Positions 25,651 through 34,266 of a stretch of DNA of 50,967 bases are shown here, piece after piece. Source of the DNA: Thermoproteota archaeon (GTDB taxonomy: Archaea; Thermoproteota; Thermoprotei_A; Sulfolobales; Acidilobaceae); contig JAUQQR010000007.1 of NCBI GenBank assembly GCA_030549835.1, forward strand, positions 1 through 50,967. The letters run 5' to 3'. Positions within the stretch are counted from its first letter, which is position 1, and each line of letters begins with the position of its first letter. The notes beneath the pieces were generated by a model, which had not been told where the DNA came from, ran no database searches, and worked only from the letters and a program-made list of their open reading frames with translations. The translations under genes and the position numbers were made by a program.

Positions 25651-27018
25651 ATGGTGTTTAATTTGCAGTTACTAGAGAAGTTAAAGTATTATGTAGAGTC
25701 TAATACATCTCTACTAGTAGAGGATGTGAGGAGATTATTAAGAATGCCTAGTATCTCAGGTACAGGTGAGGGTATTGTTGAAACTGCTGAATATCTTAGA
25801 GATTTTCTTAGAGATAGAATTGGAGCTCAAGCTATACTACTAAGTTATGGTGGGCACCCTATAGTATATGGTAGGCTCAATGTAGGCTCTGATAAGACAG
25901 TTATAATTTATAATATGTATGATGTTCAGCCTGTTGAACCTCTTAATGAATGGGATGTTCCACCTTTCGAGGCTAGGATTGTAGGTGATAAGATTATTGC
26001 TAGGGGTTCGTATAATACTAAGGGGGCTCTTATGAGCTCTCTTCTTGGTGTAGAAGCTTTCTATAAAGTTGGATCTCAGCCTCCAGTCAATATAGTTTTT
26101 ATTCTTGAAGGTGAGGAGGAGTTAGGTAGTCCTTCTATGCCTAAGTTAATTGATGATAAGATAGGAGAGCTTAAAGGAGCTAGTTTAGCTTACTTCGCAT
26201 TTCCTAGTGAGAGGGTTAGAGGTAAACCAACTATAATATTAGGTAATAAGGGTATTGTTTTTATGGAACTTAAAGTTAAGACTAGTAAGTATGATGTTCA
26301 TAGTAGTTTTAGTAGAGGTTTATATAATCCTGCTTCAATATTAGCTAGGATAGCCTCAGAGCTCATAGACCCCCTAATCGGCCCTAAGGTTCAATGGCTT
26401 GAAGACAAAACTATAACACCTACTAGTGATGATTTAGAGTATCTAAGCGATATTATAGAAGCAAGCCCTAGAGAAGAACTTCTAAGCATTTATGGTATTG
26501 AGAAGACTAGACTTGAAGATCTAGAATGGTATATTGCAGTATACTTTAAACCAACAGTTAATATTGATGGTTTTACATCAGGATACACTGGGCCTGGAAC
26601 GAAAACTATAACACCTGCAGAGGCAGTCATGAGATTAGATTTTAGACTAGTACCTAATATTGAACCTGAAGATGTAATACGTGGACTTAAGAAAATAATA
26701 AATAATCTTGGATTAACAGACTTTGTAGAAATACACGTCCACGATGCTTACACATGGAGTAAAACGAGCCCCAAAGACCCAATGGTTGAGAAAGCTAGAG
26801 AAGCTTACAGATATTTAAACCTAAAACCATATACTATACCAATACTACCGGGCTCAGCACCATCATACCTATTCACGAGAAAGCTAGGAGTAGCATTCAT
26901 AGCAACAGGACCAGGCCATGGGGGGAGAGCTCATGCACCGAATGAGTACATAACAATAGATACAATCCCAAGTATAACATTATATACAGCAACTCTACTA
27001 ACACTAATTGGAGGCTAG
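25651..27018 (+). CDS. M20 peptidase-like protein lacking key metal ligands
   Basis: A 455-residue protein of the M20 dipeptidase/ArgE-DapE family, closest in layout to carnosinase-type dipeptidases (YDVQPxxPLxxWxxPPFEP signature). The metal site is altered: the usual HYD of the first motif reads MYD (Met89, Asp91), and the bridging aspartate of RGxxDxKG reads Asn (RGSYNTKG, Asn122). The EGEEE glutamates near 153-157 and the C-terminal RAHAPNE histidine (about 427) remain, and the interdomain DVHSSFSRG is conserved. The frame is intact with normal codon use, so the gene is expressed-looking but may encode a protein with a changed metal site or no hydrolase activity. It begins with ATG 25651, divergent from moaD. 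Confidence 0.8.
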   Translation: MVFNLQLLEKLKYYVESNTSLLVEDVRRLLRMPSISGTGEGIVETAEYLRDFLRDRIGAQAILLSYGGHPIVYGRLNVGSDKTVIIYNMYDVQPVEPLNEWDVPPFEARIVGDKIIARGSYNTKGALMSSLLGVEAFYKVGSQPPVNIVFILEGEEELGSPSMPKLIDDKIGELKGASLAYFAFPSERVRGKPTIILGNKGIVFMELKVKTSKYDVHSSFSRGLYNPASILARIASELIDPLIGPKVQWLEDKTITPTSDDLEYLSDIIEASPREELLSIYGIEKTRLEDLEWYIAVYFKPTVNIDGFTSGYTGPGTKTITPAEAVMRLDFRLVPNIEPEDVIRGLKKIINNLGLTDFVEIHVHDAYTWSKTSPKDPMVEKAREAYRYLNLKPYTIPILPGSAPSYLFTRKLGVAFIATGPGHGGRAHAPNEYITIDTIPSITLYTATLLTLIGG

Positions 27019-27117
27019 TTTAGGGGGAGCGTGTAGTTATATATGCTTCTTCCTTATAACCTGGTTATTATTATCTTTATAAACTTTGTTTTAAGCTACT
27101 CTAGAGGCGTCTCTCTA

Positions 27118-28407
27118 ATGGTGAAGACTATTAGATTTACTGATGTACTTGATAATGCGTCGTGGAGTATAGAGCACTAGAAATTATTTGCTATAGTTTC
27201 CTTAAACTACTTGCTAGACGGAGTTATGTTTAGTATAGCTCCATTAATAGCTTTTATTATAGCTCCCGATATAGCTATATATATGTTTTAATGGCTAATC
27301 TTTTATTTGAGACTCTCGGGGCATTACTATTCGGTAGATTAGCTGATTTCTATGGTAGGAGATTTATGTTCACATTAGCTCTACTTTTAGAGGCTTTAGC
27401 TCTTATTATACTCTACTTTACCTATGAGAATCCATTAGCGTTCTTAGTATTAACATCATTAATGACTTTTGGTATTGGAGGAGAGTTTGGAGCAGCTTAC
27501 TCGATGATTGCCGAGAAAAGCTTTAATGCTCTCTACGAACTTCTGGAATATTGGCGCAGCTCTAATAGCTGGGTTAGCCTTAATATTTGCAGTTATATAT
27601 GAAGATCCAGTAGTTCAAGTTAGGCTTCTACTACTCTCAGCTCTAGGCACTGCTCTTATTGCTGGCCTAGCTAGGATAGCGATACCTGAGAGTATTAGGT
27701 GGCTTGTCTTAAGAGGTAGAGTTAGAGAAGCTGAGCTCATAGTTACTAGGTTTGCAGCGCGGAGTCAATCTTCGGGTATAGTATTCGAGTTACCTCTAGG
27801 GCAAACTATTGGGTTAAGTGTAGCATTCTCAAGGTACCCATTTAGACTACTAGTCTTAGCTATAGTGACAGTAGCACAGTATGTAACCTATGGGATGCTA
27901 GCATATTACGTCCCATATGCTCCTGGCTTCGCGTTCGGCATTGAGCAGGCACCTCTAGTTATTTTTGTATCTAATCTTGGAGCATCTATTGGAGCCTTCC
28001 TATTAATACCGCTCATTGATAGGGCTAGGAGACTCTCTGTTCTCTTGGCATTTCTAGGTGACTTCATAACAGTTATCTTCATATTCTTAGTTCATGAGAT
28101 GATCCTAATTATAGCCTTCTATACCCTACTATTCCTCAACCTAGTATTCTCTGAGTGAGCCTGGGGCTTTATTAGTGTCCTCCAGAGCGAGCTATTCCCT
28201 ACAGGTGTTAGAGCATCAATAGTAGGGTTTCTAGTAAGCTCAACGGGGATGGCTGGAGCTTTAACCGTATACTCTGAGCTATACCTGACAGCTAGGAAGT
28301 TCATAGTATGGGCTATAGTATTATGGCTTCTAGGATTAATAGCATCAATAGCATGGTATACTAGAGGAGTTGAGAGTGCTAAGAGGAGCCTAGAGGAGTT
28401 AACATAA
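27118..28407 (+). pseudogene. Decayed MFS transporter (metabolite:proton symporter type)
   Basis: A once full-length major facilitator protein, about 430 codons. From ATG 27118 the frame reads through the start and first helix but is cut by TAG at 27178-27180 (probably a former Trp codon between H and K), then by TAA near 27288 with a shift of frame, by a second shift near 27510-27520, and by TGA at 28156-28158, after which the original frame continues to TAA 28405-28407. Conserved MFS pieces survive: GRLADFYGRR loop 2-3, the NFWNIGA helix 5 region, PESIRWL and QSELFPTGVRAS near helix 11. Several independent lesions make sequencing error or recoding unlikely. It probably carried a sugar or organic acid. 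Confidence 0.88.
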
Positions 28408-28430
28408 AAATCATACTCTACACTCTCTAT

Positions 28431-28907
28431 TCACTCTATATACTCGTATCTCTCGTGGCGTATAGGTCTATCTATGTATATTAACCCCCTAATAATCTTC
28501 TCTACTAGCCCTCTCACTGATCTTGTTAAGTCTAGTTTTAGTGAATCTTCTAAAGTATAATAGCCTACCTCTAATACGTCCCCTGAGGGCTCTGGGTCTC
28601 CCTTTGGATTCACCATTAACACATCTATTAGCACATAATGGTATTTTATCTTGTTATCTCTATCTCTTACTATTAATGTGTCCACGTTTACTATGCCTCT
28701 AGGCTCTGCTTTTACTCTAGTCTCTTCCTCAAGCTCTCTAACTGCAGCCTCTACTATATCCTCACCTAGCTCTAAGTGTCCTCCAGGTATACTCCACTTA
28801 CCCTCTCCTGGAGGGTATGCTCTCTTAACTAATAATATTCTCCCATCTCTATCTATGACGAGGCATCCAACCCCCACTAGGGGAGTCTCAGGATATACTC
28901 TATTCAA
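28431..28907 (-). CDS. Nudix hydrolase, ADP-ribose pyrophosphatase-like
   Basis: A 158-residue Nudix protein with a clean box at about residues 41-63: GGHLELGEDIVEAAVRELEEE then T-R-V, matching G-x5-E-x7-RELxEE. The upstream segment VGVGCLVIDRDGRILLVKR is typical of ADP-ribose or 8-oxo-dGTP-type housecleaning enzymes. Substrate is not determinable. It is convergent with the MFS pseudogene and divergent from the thiolase-like operon; the stretch 28908-28970 between them holds a TATA-like AATTTATAA for the operon. Confidence 0.82.
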   Translation of the reverse strand: MNRVYPETPLVGVGCLVIDRDGRILLVKRAYPPGEGKWSIPGGHLELGEDIVEAAVRELEEETRVKAEPRGIVNVDTLIVRDRDNKIKYHYVLIDVLMVNPKGDPEPSGDVLEVGYYTLEDSLKLDLTRSVRGLVEKIIRGLIYIDRPIRHERYEYIE

Positions 28908-28970
28908 GATCTCACCTTAAATCTCAACTTATAAATGAAATTTATAACTTCTAAACTCTCCTGCTAACCT

Positions 28971-30134
28971 ATGGTGTCATATGTGAGGGTTGCAGTCATA
29001 GGTATCGGGTACTATGGCTTTAAGCCTAGTGTGCCAGACCTCTCCTTTAGAGAGATGATGTTAGAAGCTGCTATGAGAGCCTACTATGATGCAAATGTTG
29101 ATGCTAGGAGAGATATAGATGTGTTTATATCTTGTCAAGAAGATTTCTGGGAGGGTATAGCTATTAGTAACGAGTTTGCCCCAGAACCTATTGGTGGTGT
29201 TTTAAGGCCAACAATGACAATAACTGGTGATGGATTACAGTGTATTGGGCAAGCATATATGATTATTAAGAGTGGATTGGCTGATATCGTAGCTGTCGAG
29301 GCCCACGCTAAGCCTAGCGATATTGAGAGTATACAGGAGATATACGAGTTATCCCTAGATCCACAGGTTAGAACTCTAAATATAGCTAACCCATTATTCC
29401 AGGCGGGCTTAGATGCTATAGCTTATATGAGGTGGAGTGGAGCTAGGAGAGAGCATTTAGCTATGATTGCTGTTAAGAATAGGAGTAGAGGGCTCTTAAA
29501 CCCTAGAGCCTCTCATGCTTCGAAATTAAGCTTAGATATGGTATTAAACTCTAAGCCAGTAATATATCCACTTACAAGATTTGAAATAGCTGATTATACA
29601 GATGTAGCTATTAATATTGTGCTAGCATCAGAGGAGAAAGCTAGAAAGTTTACAGAAAAACATATATGGATTGATGGTATATGGTGGAGTACTGAAGTTG
29701 GTAGTGGAGCTATAGAGTGGCATGAGTGGGGTAGAATGCCATCTCTAAGATTAGCTTCTAGAGAAGCTTATAGACAAGCCGGGTTAAGTAATCCTATTAA
29801 TCAAACTGATTTTGCAGAGGTTGAAGATAGATTTAGCTATATAGAGCTTCTAGCATTAGAAGAGCTAGGATTAGCTCCTGGAGGAGCTCATAGACTACTA
29901 GAGTCTGGATTCTATGATGCTAATGGCTCATACCCCGTTAATCCTAGTGGCGGTAGCTTAGCAGTAGGCTTAACACTTGAAGCTACAGGGTTATGGAGGC
30001 TACTAGAAGCTATACTACAGCTTAGAGGAGAGGCTGGAGGAGTACAGCTTAGGGATGCTAGGAGAGCTATAGTAGCTTCTTGGAGAGGCCCTCCAACATA
30101 TACTAGTACTGTAGCTGTTATTTCAAAAGAGTGA
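28971..30134 (+). CDS. Thiolase-fold protein without catalytic Cys/His (first of pair)
   Basis: A 387-residue SCP-x/acetyl-CoA acetyltransferase-like protein. The C-terminal half follows the family well (EDRFSYIELLALEELG, PVNPSGGSL, LEATGLWRLLEAILQLRGEAG). Counting back from the conserved SGxAD, the nucleophile cysteine position (about residue 85) holds Thr in TGDGLQC, and the catalytic His of GGHPxGATG reads Leu (VGLTLEATG, about 334); the final HN-GG region reads SWRGP. It therefore cannot run standard thiolase chemistry. Bacterial Ltp2, a Cys-less thiolase-fold steroid aldolase bound to a DUF35 protein, is the known precedent. The gene begins a four-gene co-directional set with a second thiolase-like gene and two DUF35 genes. 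Confidence 0.85.
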   Translation: MVSYVRVAVIGIGYYGFKPSVPDLSFREMMLEAAMRAYYDANVDARRDIDVFISCQEDFWEGIAISNEFAPEPIGGVLRPTMTITGDGLQCIGQAYMIIKSGLADIVAVEAHAKPSDIESIQEIYELSLDPQVRTLNIANPLFQAGLDAIAYMRWSGARREHLAMIAVKNRSRGLLNPRASHASKLSLDMVLNSKPVIYPLTRFEIADYTDVAINIVLASEEKARKFTEKHIWIDGIWWSTEVGSGAIEWHEWGRMPSLRLASREAYRQAGLSNPINQTDFAEVEDRFSYIELLALEELGLAPGGAHRLLESGFYDANGSYPVNPSGGSLAVGLTLEATGLWRLLEAILQLRGEAGGVQLRDARRAIVASWRGPPTYTSTVAVISKE

Positions 30135-30149
30135 GATGGTGGTGGAGAA

Positions 30150-31328
30150 GTGAGGCCTAACATATATGTTAAGGATAAGGTTGCCATTGTAGGAGCTGGT
30201 TTAACATTATTTAGGAGGAGGCTCTTAGAGACTCCTAGAGAGCTAGCATGGGAGGCTTCAAAGCAAGCTTTAGATTCAGCTGGTTTAACATTAAAAGATA
30301 TTGATTGTATCGTTATTGGATCTGCTCCTGACGCTTTCGATGGAGTACACTTCAAAGGAGAGTATTTAGCAGACGGTTCTGGAGGCTTTGGTAAGCCTAC
30401 AGTTAGAGTTTTTGTTGGTGGAGGTACTGGTGTTATGACTCCTATTGCGGCTTGGTGGCATGTTGCTAGCGGTCTCTGCAAGACTGTCTTAGCCGTTGGT
30501 GAGGAGAAAATGAGCCATGCATATCCGCATCCTCAGGGTGTATTCGCTTATATATGGGATCCCATTCTTGAAAGACCTCTAAGACCTAATCTTATATGGA
30601 TATTTGCTTTAGAAATGGCTAGGTATATGCATGTCTGTAAGGCTAGTAAGGAGGATATAGCTCTAGTATCTGTTAAGAATAAGAGGAATGCTTTAGATCA
30701 TCCTGCAGCTCAAGCTGCAGCAAATATCACTGTAGATGATGTACTTAAAAGTGAAGTTTTAGTATGGCCTGTACAGCTGCTAGATATAAGCCCTGTTAGT
30801 GATGGTGCTGTAGCTTTAGTAGTAGCTAGTGAGAAGATAGCTAGGAGAGTAACAGATACGCCAGTATGGATTGATGGTGTGGGGTTTACACTAGATAATA
30901 CACACTGGTATAATAGAGATCTCTCATATCCGAGATATTTAGAGTATGCTGCTAGAATGGCTTATAAAATGGCTGGTATTGAGAGGCCGTGGAAGGAGAT
31001 TGATGTAGCCGAGCCTTACGATCCATTCGACTACAAGGAGCTACACCATATTGAGGGCTTAATGCTAGCCAGGAGATGTGAAGCTCCAAAACTACTAAAA
31101 GAAGGATACTTTGATAGGAGTGGAGAGCTCCCAACATCGCCTAGCGGCGGGCTACTAGGCGTTGGGAATCCTATAGCTGCAGCTGGAGTAATGAAGGTTG
31201 CAGAGCTCTTCTGGCAGCTTAGATACGAGGCTGGGGCTAGGCAGGTTAAGAAGCCTGTCCATAAAGCTGTAGCTAACGCCTGGGGTGATCTTATGCAAGT
31301 AGGGACTGTAATAGTACTCTCAACTTGA
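30150..31328 (+). CDS. Thiolase-fold protein without catalytic Cys/His (second of pair)
   Basis: A 392-residue paralogue of the preceding protein, 15 bases downstream, starting with GTG 30150 behind GGTGG. The nucleophile position falls in a glycine run (VGGGTG, about residue 91), and the catalytic His is Asn in GVGNPIAAAG (about 340). The surrounding fold signatures remain: LDSAGLTLKDIDCIVIG, GEEKM, EPYDPFDYKELHHIEGLML, TSPSGGLLGVG and FWQLRYEAGARQV. Because each copy carries a different substitution yet both frames are intact, loss of the two catalytic residues appears old and tolerated. The pair may form a heteromer; partnering with the two DUF35 proteins is suggested by their order and matching number. 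Confidence 0.85.
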   Translation: MRPNIYVKDKVAIVGAGLTLFRRRLLETPRELAWEASKQALDSAGLTLKDIDCIVIGSAPDAFDGVHFKGEYLADGSGGFGKPTVRVFVGGGTGVMTPIAAWWHVASGLCKTVLAVGEEKMSHAYPHPQGVFAYIWDPILERPLRPNLIWIFALEMARYMHVCKASKEDIALVSVKNKRNALDHPAAQAAANITVDDVLKSEVLVWPVQLLDISPVSDGAVALVVASEKIARRVTDTPVWIDGVGFTLDNTHWYNRDLSYPRYLEYAARMAYKMAGIERPWKEIDVAEPYDPFDYKELHHIEGLMLARRCEAPKLLKEGYFDRSGELPTSPSGGLLGVGNPIAAAGVMKVAELFWQLRYEAGARQVKKPVHKAVANAWGDLMQVGTVIVLST

Positions 31329-31338
31329 GGTGAATATC

Positions 31339-31887
31339 ATGAGGTCTATTAGGCTTCCAGGTATGTATTTGAGGGAGGAGGATTTAAGGAAGCTGGTAGG
31401 AGTCATAGAGTATACTCCTAGAGCCAGGTATAGCTATAGTGCCGGCCAGGCTCTATCAGAGTTTCTTAGAGGCCTAAGGGAGGGTAGAATCCTCGGGAGG
31501 CTATGCCCATCATGTAATAGGGTCCTAGTACCTCCTAGAGTCTACTGTGAGCACTGCTATACCCAGACTACGGAGTGGGTTGAGGTTCCAGGAACTGGTA
31601 GGGTAGAGTCTGTAGTGGTAAGCTATATTGGAACTGCTAGGGAGAGGTTAGAGAAGCCTGAGATAATAGCTGTTATAAGGCTAGATGCCCCAGGATACGG
31701 TAGAGATAGCTTTGATTTCGCCGGACTATTCCATAAGCTCTGTGGGGTAACAGAGGATGATGTTAAGAGTGGTAGAGTCATAGGTTTAAGAGTTAAACCT
31801 AGATGGAAACCCCTAGAGTTGAGGACTGGGAGTATACTAGACATAGAGTGCTTCGAGCCTGAGGTGGTGGAGAGTGAGCGTGCCTAA
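31339..31887 (+). CDS. DUF35 OB-fold protein with zinc ribbon
   Basis: A protein of about 182 residues with a rubredoxin-like zinc ribbon (CPSCNRVLVPPRVYCEHC) followed by an OB-fold domain that begins WVEVPGTGRVESVVVSYIG, the normal DUF35 architecture. DUF35 proteins bind thiolase-fold enzymes and channel CoA substrates in archaeal mevalonate synthesis and in actinobacterial steroid aldolases. GAGGTG at 31327-31332 lies six bases before ATG 31339, which I prefer to GTG 31330. It follows the second thiolase-like gene by ten bases and overlaps the next DUF35 gene by 14 bases. Confidence 0.88.
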   Translation: MRSIRLPGMYLREEDLRKLVGVIEYTPRARYSYSAGQALSEFLRGLREGRILGRLCPSCNRVLVPPRVYCEHCYTQTTEWVEVPGTGRVESVVVSYIGTARERLEKPEIIAVIRLDAPGYGRDSFDFAGLFHKLCGVTEDDVKSGRVIGLRVKPRWKPLELRTGSILDIECFEPEVVESERA

Positions 31888-32332
31888 GAAGTTTAGACTT
31901 GAGGATACTATACACGTTAAGGGTAAGATTGAAGTAGAGAAATACGTATATACACCTGGAGTAGCTGGACTTAAACTAGCTGAGGCATTAATAGATGGGA
32001 GGATGCTCGGGATAAGATGTGGTGATAAGATACTAGTACCAGCTAAACTATACTGTCCAGACTTCACTCAAGGCGAAATAGTAGAGGTTAAGGACCCATG
32101 GATAGTAGAAGCATACACAGTAATATACGAGGACATGTATGGGAGGAGGTTAGAGAAGCCTCAGATTATAGCATTAGTGAGGCCAGAGAATAGTCTAGGA
32201 GGCATAATACACTATGTGAAGACTGATATAGAGAAGATTAGGTTAGGGCTAAGGGTTAAGCCGGTATTTAAGCCTAGAGAGGAGAGGAGAGGACTAATAA
32301 CTGATATAGAATACTTTGAGCAACTAGAATAG
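31874..32332 (+). CDS. DUF35 OB-fold protein with a degraded zinc ribbon
   Basis: A 152-residue second DUF35 protein. The OB-fold part is recognisable (EIVEVKDPWIVEAYTVIYEDMYG, RLGLRVKPVFKPREERRG), but only two cysteines remain where the ribbon should be (RCGDKILVPAKLYCPDF), so zinc binding is probably lost. Starting with GTG 31874 inside the end of the preceding gene, it is translationally coupled to it. One intact and one ribbon-less DUF35 next to two different Cys-less thiolase folds suggests two matched pairs that diverged after duplication, or one four-part complex. Confidence 0.82.
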   Translation: MSVPKKFRLEDTIHVKGKIEVEKYVYTPGVAGLKLAEALIDGRMLGIRCGDKILVPAKLYCPDFTQGEIVEVKDPWIVEAYTVIYEDMYGRRLEKPQIIALVRPENSLGGIIHYVKTDIEKIRLGLRVKPVFKPREERRGLITDIEYFEQLE

Positions 32333-32420
32333 GATTAAACAGATAAAATACTGTAGTTATCTACACAAACCAATATATACATACTATTAAATATTAATTT
32401 TCCTTCAAATACCTATACTG

Positions 32421-32846
32421 GTGTTAGAGATGAGTTATCCTACAGCTAAGATCGGAGAGTTAGTAAAGAGGCCTCCTGTAACGCTACCTCCACTAGCAAC
32501 AGTTGAAGATGCTGTTAAGTTAATGTATAGAGAGAATATTGGAAGTATTATAGTCACTAGTCCAGAAGGTAGAGTATTAGGTATATTTACTGAGAAAGAT
32601 CTTGTTAGAGTTATAGGTGAAGGGAAGCCTTTAAGTACTAAGTTAGGAGAGGTAATGACTAAAGACCCTATTACTGTTAGAGAAGAGGATACCATAGTAA
32701 AAGCTGTCACAATACTATCAGAGAAGAGGATTAGACACTTACCTATCGTAGACTCTGAGGGTAGGATTAAAGGAGTTGTATCTGTGAGAGATATCGTATC
32801 GATATACAAGAGATATCTAGAACAGCTCGAGGAAGTTAGCGAGTAG
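32421..32846 (+). CDS. Two-CBS-domain protein
   Basis: A 141-residue protein formed by two CBS motifs and nothing else: the first ends GRVLGIFTEKDLVRVIG near 58-72 and the second ends GRIKGVVSVRDIVSIYKRYLE near 114-134; both carry the G-h-h-[ST]-x-x-D signature that binds the ribose of adenyl nucleotides. Such stand-alone proteins sense AMP/ATP, NADH or S-adenosylmethionine and regulate partner enzymes. GTG 32421 or ATG 32430 could be the start. It is convergent with the E3 gene of the 2-oxoacid dehydrogenase operon; whether it regulates a neighbour is unknown. Confidence 0.88.
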   Translation: MLEMSYPTAKIGELVKRPPVTLPPLATVEDAVKLMYRENIGSIIVTSPEGRVLGIFTEKDLVRVIGEGKPLSTKLGEVMTKDPITVREEDTIVKAVTILSEKRIRHLPIVDSEGRIKGVVSVRDIVSIYKRYLEQLEEVSE

Positions 32847-32875
32847 TATCTCTAACTCTTAGACTATACTCTCAA

Positions 32876-34255
32876 CTACTTTTTACCTATATAGTAGTGT
32901 TTTGGTCTCCCTAGAGCTAGTTCTGACGCTTCCTGTAAAACTTCTGATATTGTGGGGTGTGGATGTATTGTTAATGATAGGTCTTCTAGTGTAGCTCCTA
33001 ATTCTATAGCTAGGGATGCTTCTCCAGCTAGTTCTGATGCGTGTGGGGCCGCTATATGTATTCCTAGTATTGTCTTAGTGTTAGTATCGTATACTATTTT
33101 AGCGAATCCATCTGTTGAATCCTCTATTATAGCCTTAGCTAGTGCTCCTATTGGTAGCTTTACTACTCCTACACTATAGCCTTCTCTCCTAGCCTCAGAC
33201 TCTGTTAATCCTACACTTACAATCTCAGGATCTGTGAACACTACTGATGGTATAGCTTTAGGGTTATAGTATGACTTTAAACCTCCAATACTCTCAGCTG
33301 CTGTAACTGCCTGCATGAAGGCTTTATGGGCTAGTAGAGGTGGGCCTGCGACATCTCCTGTAGCATATATTCTCGGATTACTAGTCCTCATTGTATCATC
33401 TACTCTAATATATCCCCTATCATCTAACTCTACCTTAGCATTCTCTAATCCTAGATTCCTAGTATTAGGCCTCCTACCTACAGCTACTAGTATATAGTCA
33501 ACCTCTATAGTTAAACCATTAGATAGGCTTACTAACGCATAGCTCTCCCTCTTATCTACGCTCTTAACAGTTGTAGAAGTGTAAGTCTTGACCCCTAGTC
33601 TTGATAACCTCCTAGATAATAGTTTTGAGAAATCCTCATCCATAGCTGGTAATACTCTCTCAAGTACTTCAACCATGTAGACTTCAACACCAAGCTTAGC
33701 TAGTAATCCTGCAAACTCTACTCCAATATAGCCAGATCCAACTATGAGAATCCTAGAAGGCTTCCTCCTAATACTTAGTATACTCCTATTACTATGCACC
33801 ATGGAGCCGTCAAACTCTAAGCCGGGAATAGTGGATGGATCTGTCCCAGTAGCAATAATAATATTACTAGCTTTCAATGATGTGCCGTCGCCTAGCTCTA
33901 CTAGAGTATCAGATTTTAGTGTAGCCTGGCCATAATATACATCAACATTATACATTCTGAGTAAGCCTCTCACACCCTCAGATACCTTAGATGATATCCC
34001 CTCAACCCAGCCCATATACTCTGAGAAGTCAATATCATAATTTAACTTTACAAACCTAAGCTTAGCTATGCTTGATAAGAGCTCTACAGGCCTAATCATA
34101 GCCTTCGTAGGAATACACCCGAAGTTGACGCACTCCCCGCCAAGTCTCCCCTGCTCAACTAAGGCTACCCTCAGTCCCAGCTGTGATGCCCTAATGGCTG
34201 CAGGATACCCTCCAGGACCTCCACCTATGACTACTAAATCGTAATTCTCAATCAG
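32876..34255 (-). CDS. lpdA: Dihydrolipoyl dehydrogenase (E3), apparently with a CTG or ATT start
   Basis: The flavoprotein that reoxidises the lipoyl arm of E2 with NAD+. From a CTG at 34255 the frame gives 459 residues, the normal length, beginning L-I-E-N-Y-D-L-V-V-I-G-G-G-P-G-G. The redox disulfide is intact (GGECVNFGCIPTKA), as are the NAD motif (VGSGYIGVEFAG), YATGDVAG, and the active-site HPHPTISE at the C terminus. The first standard start codon in frame (ATG 34099) would delete the whole FAD motif and disulfide, so it cannot be right. GGTGAT, 11 bases to 6 bases before CTG 34255, sets initiation there or at the neighbouring ATT codons. Upstream E2 ends only 11 bases away. Confidence 0.88.
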   Translation of the reverse strand: MIENYDLVVIGGGPGGYPAAIRASQLGLRVALVEQGRLGGECVNFGCIPTKAMIRPVELLSSIAKLRFVKLNYDIDFSEYMGWVEGISSKVSEGVRGLLRMYNVDVYYGQATLKSDTLVELGDGTSLKASNIIIATGTDPSTIPGLEFDGSMVHSNRSILSIRRKPSRILIVGSGYIGVEFAGLLAKLGVEVYMVEVLERVLPAMDEDFSKLLSRRLSRLGVKTYTSTTVKSVDKRESYALVSLSNGLTIEVDYILVAVGRRPNTRNLGLENAKVELDDRGYIRVDDTMRTSNPRIYATGDVAGPPLLAHKAFMQAVTAAESIGGLKSYYNPKAIPSVVFTDPEIVSVGLTESEARREGYSVGVVKLPIGALAKAIIEDSTDGFAKIVYDTNTKTILGIHIAAPHASELAGEASLAIELGATLEDLSLTIHPHPTISEVLQEASELALGRPKHYYIGKK

Positions 34256-34266
34256 AATAAATCACC

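Noticed and set aside
27178-28158. In-frame TAG and TGA in the MFS gene as possible recoding (pyrrolysine or Trp)
   Set aside because: The same gene also has a TAA and at least two frame changes, and no other gene in the window reads through stops; decay explains all of it.
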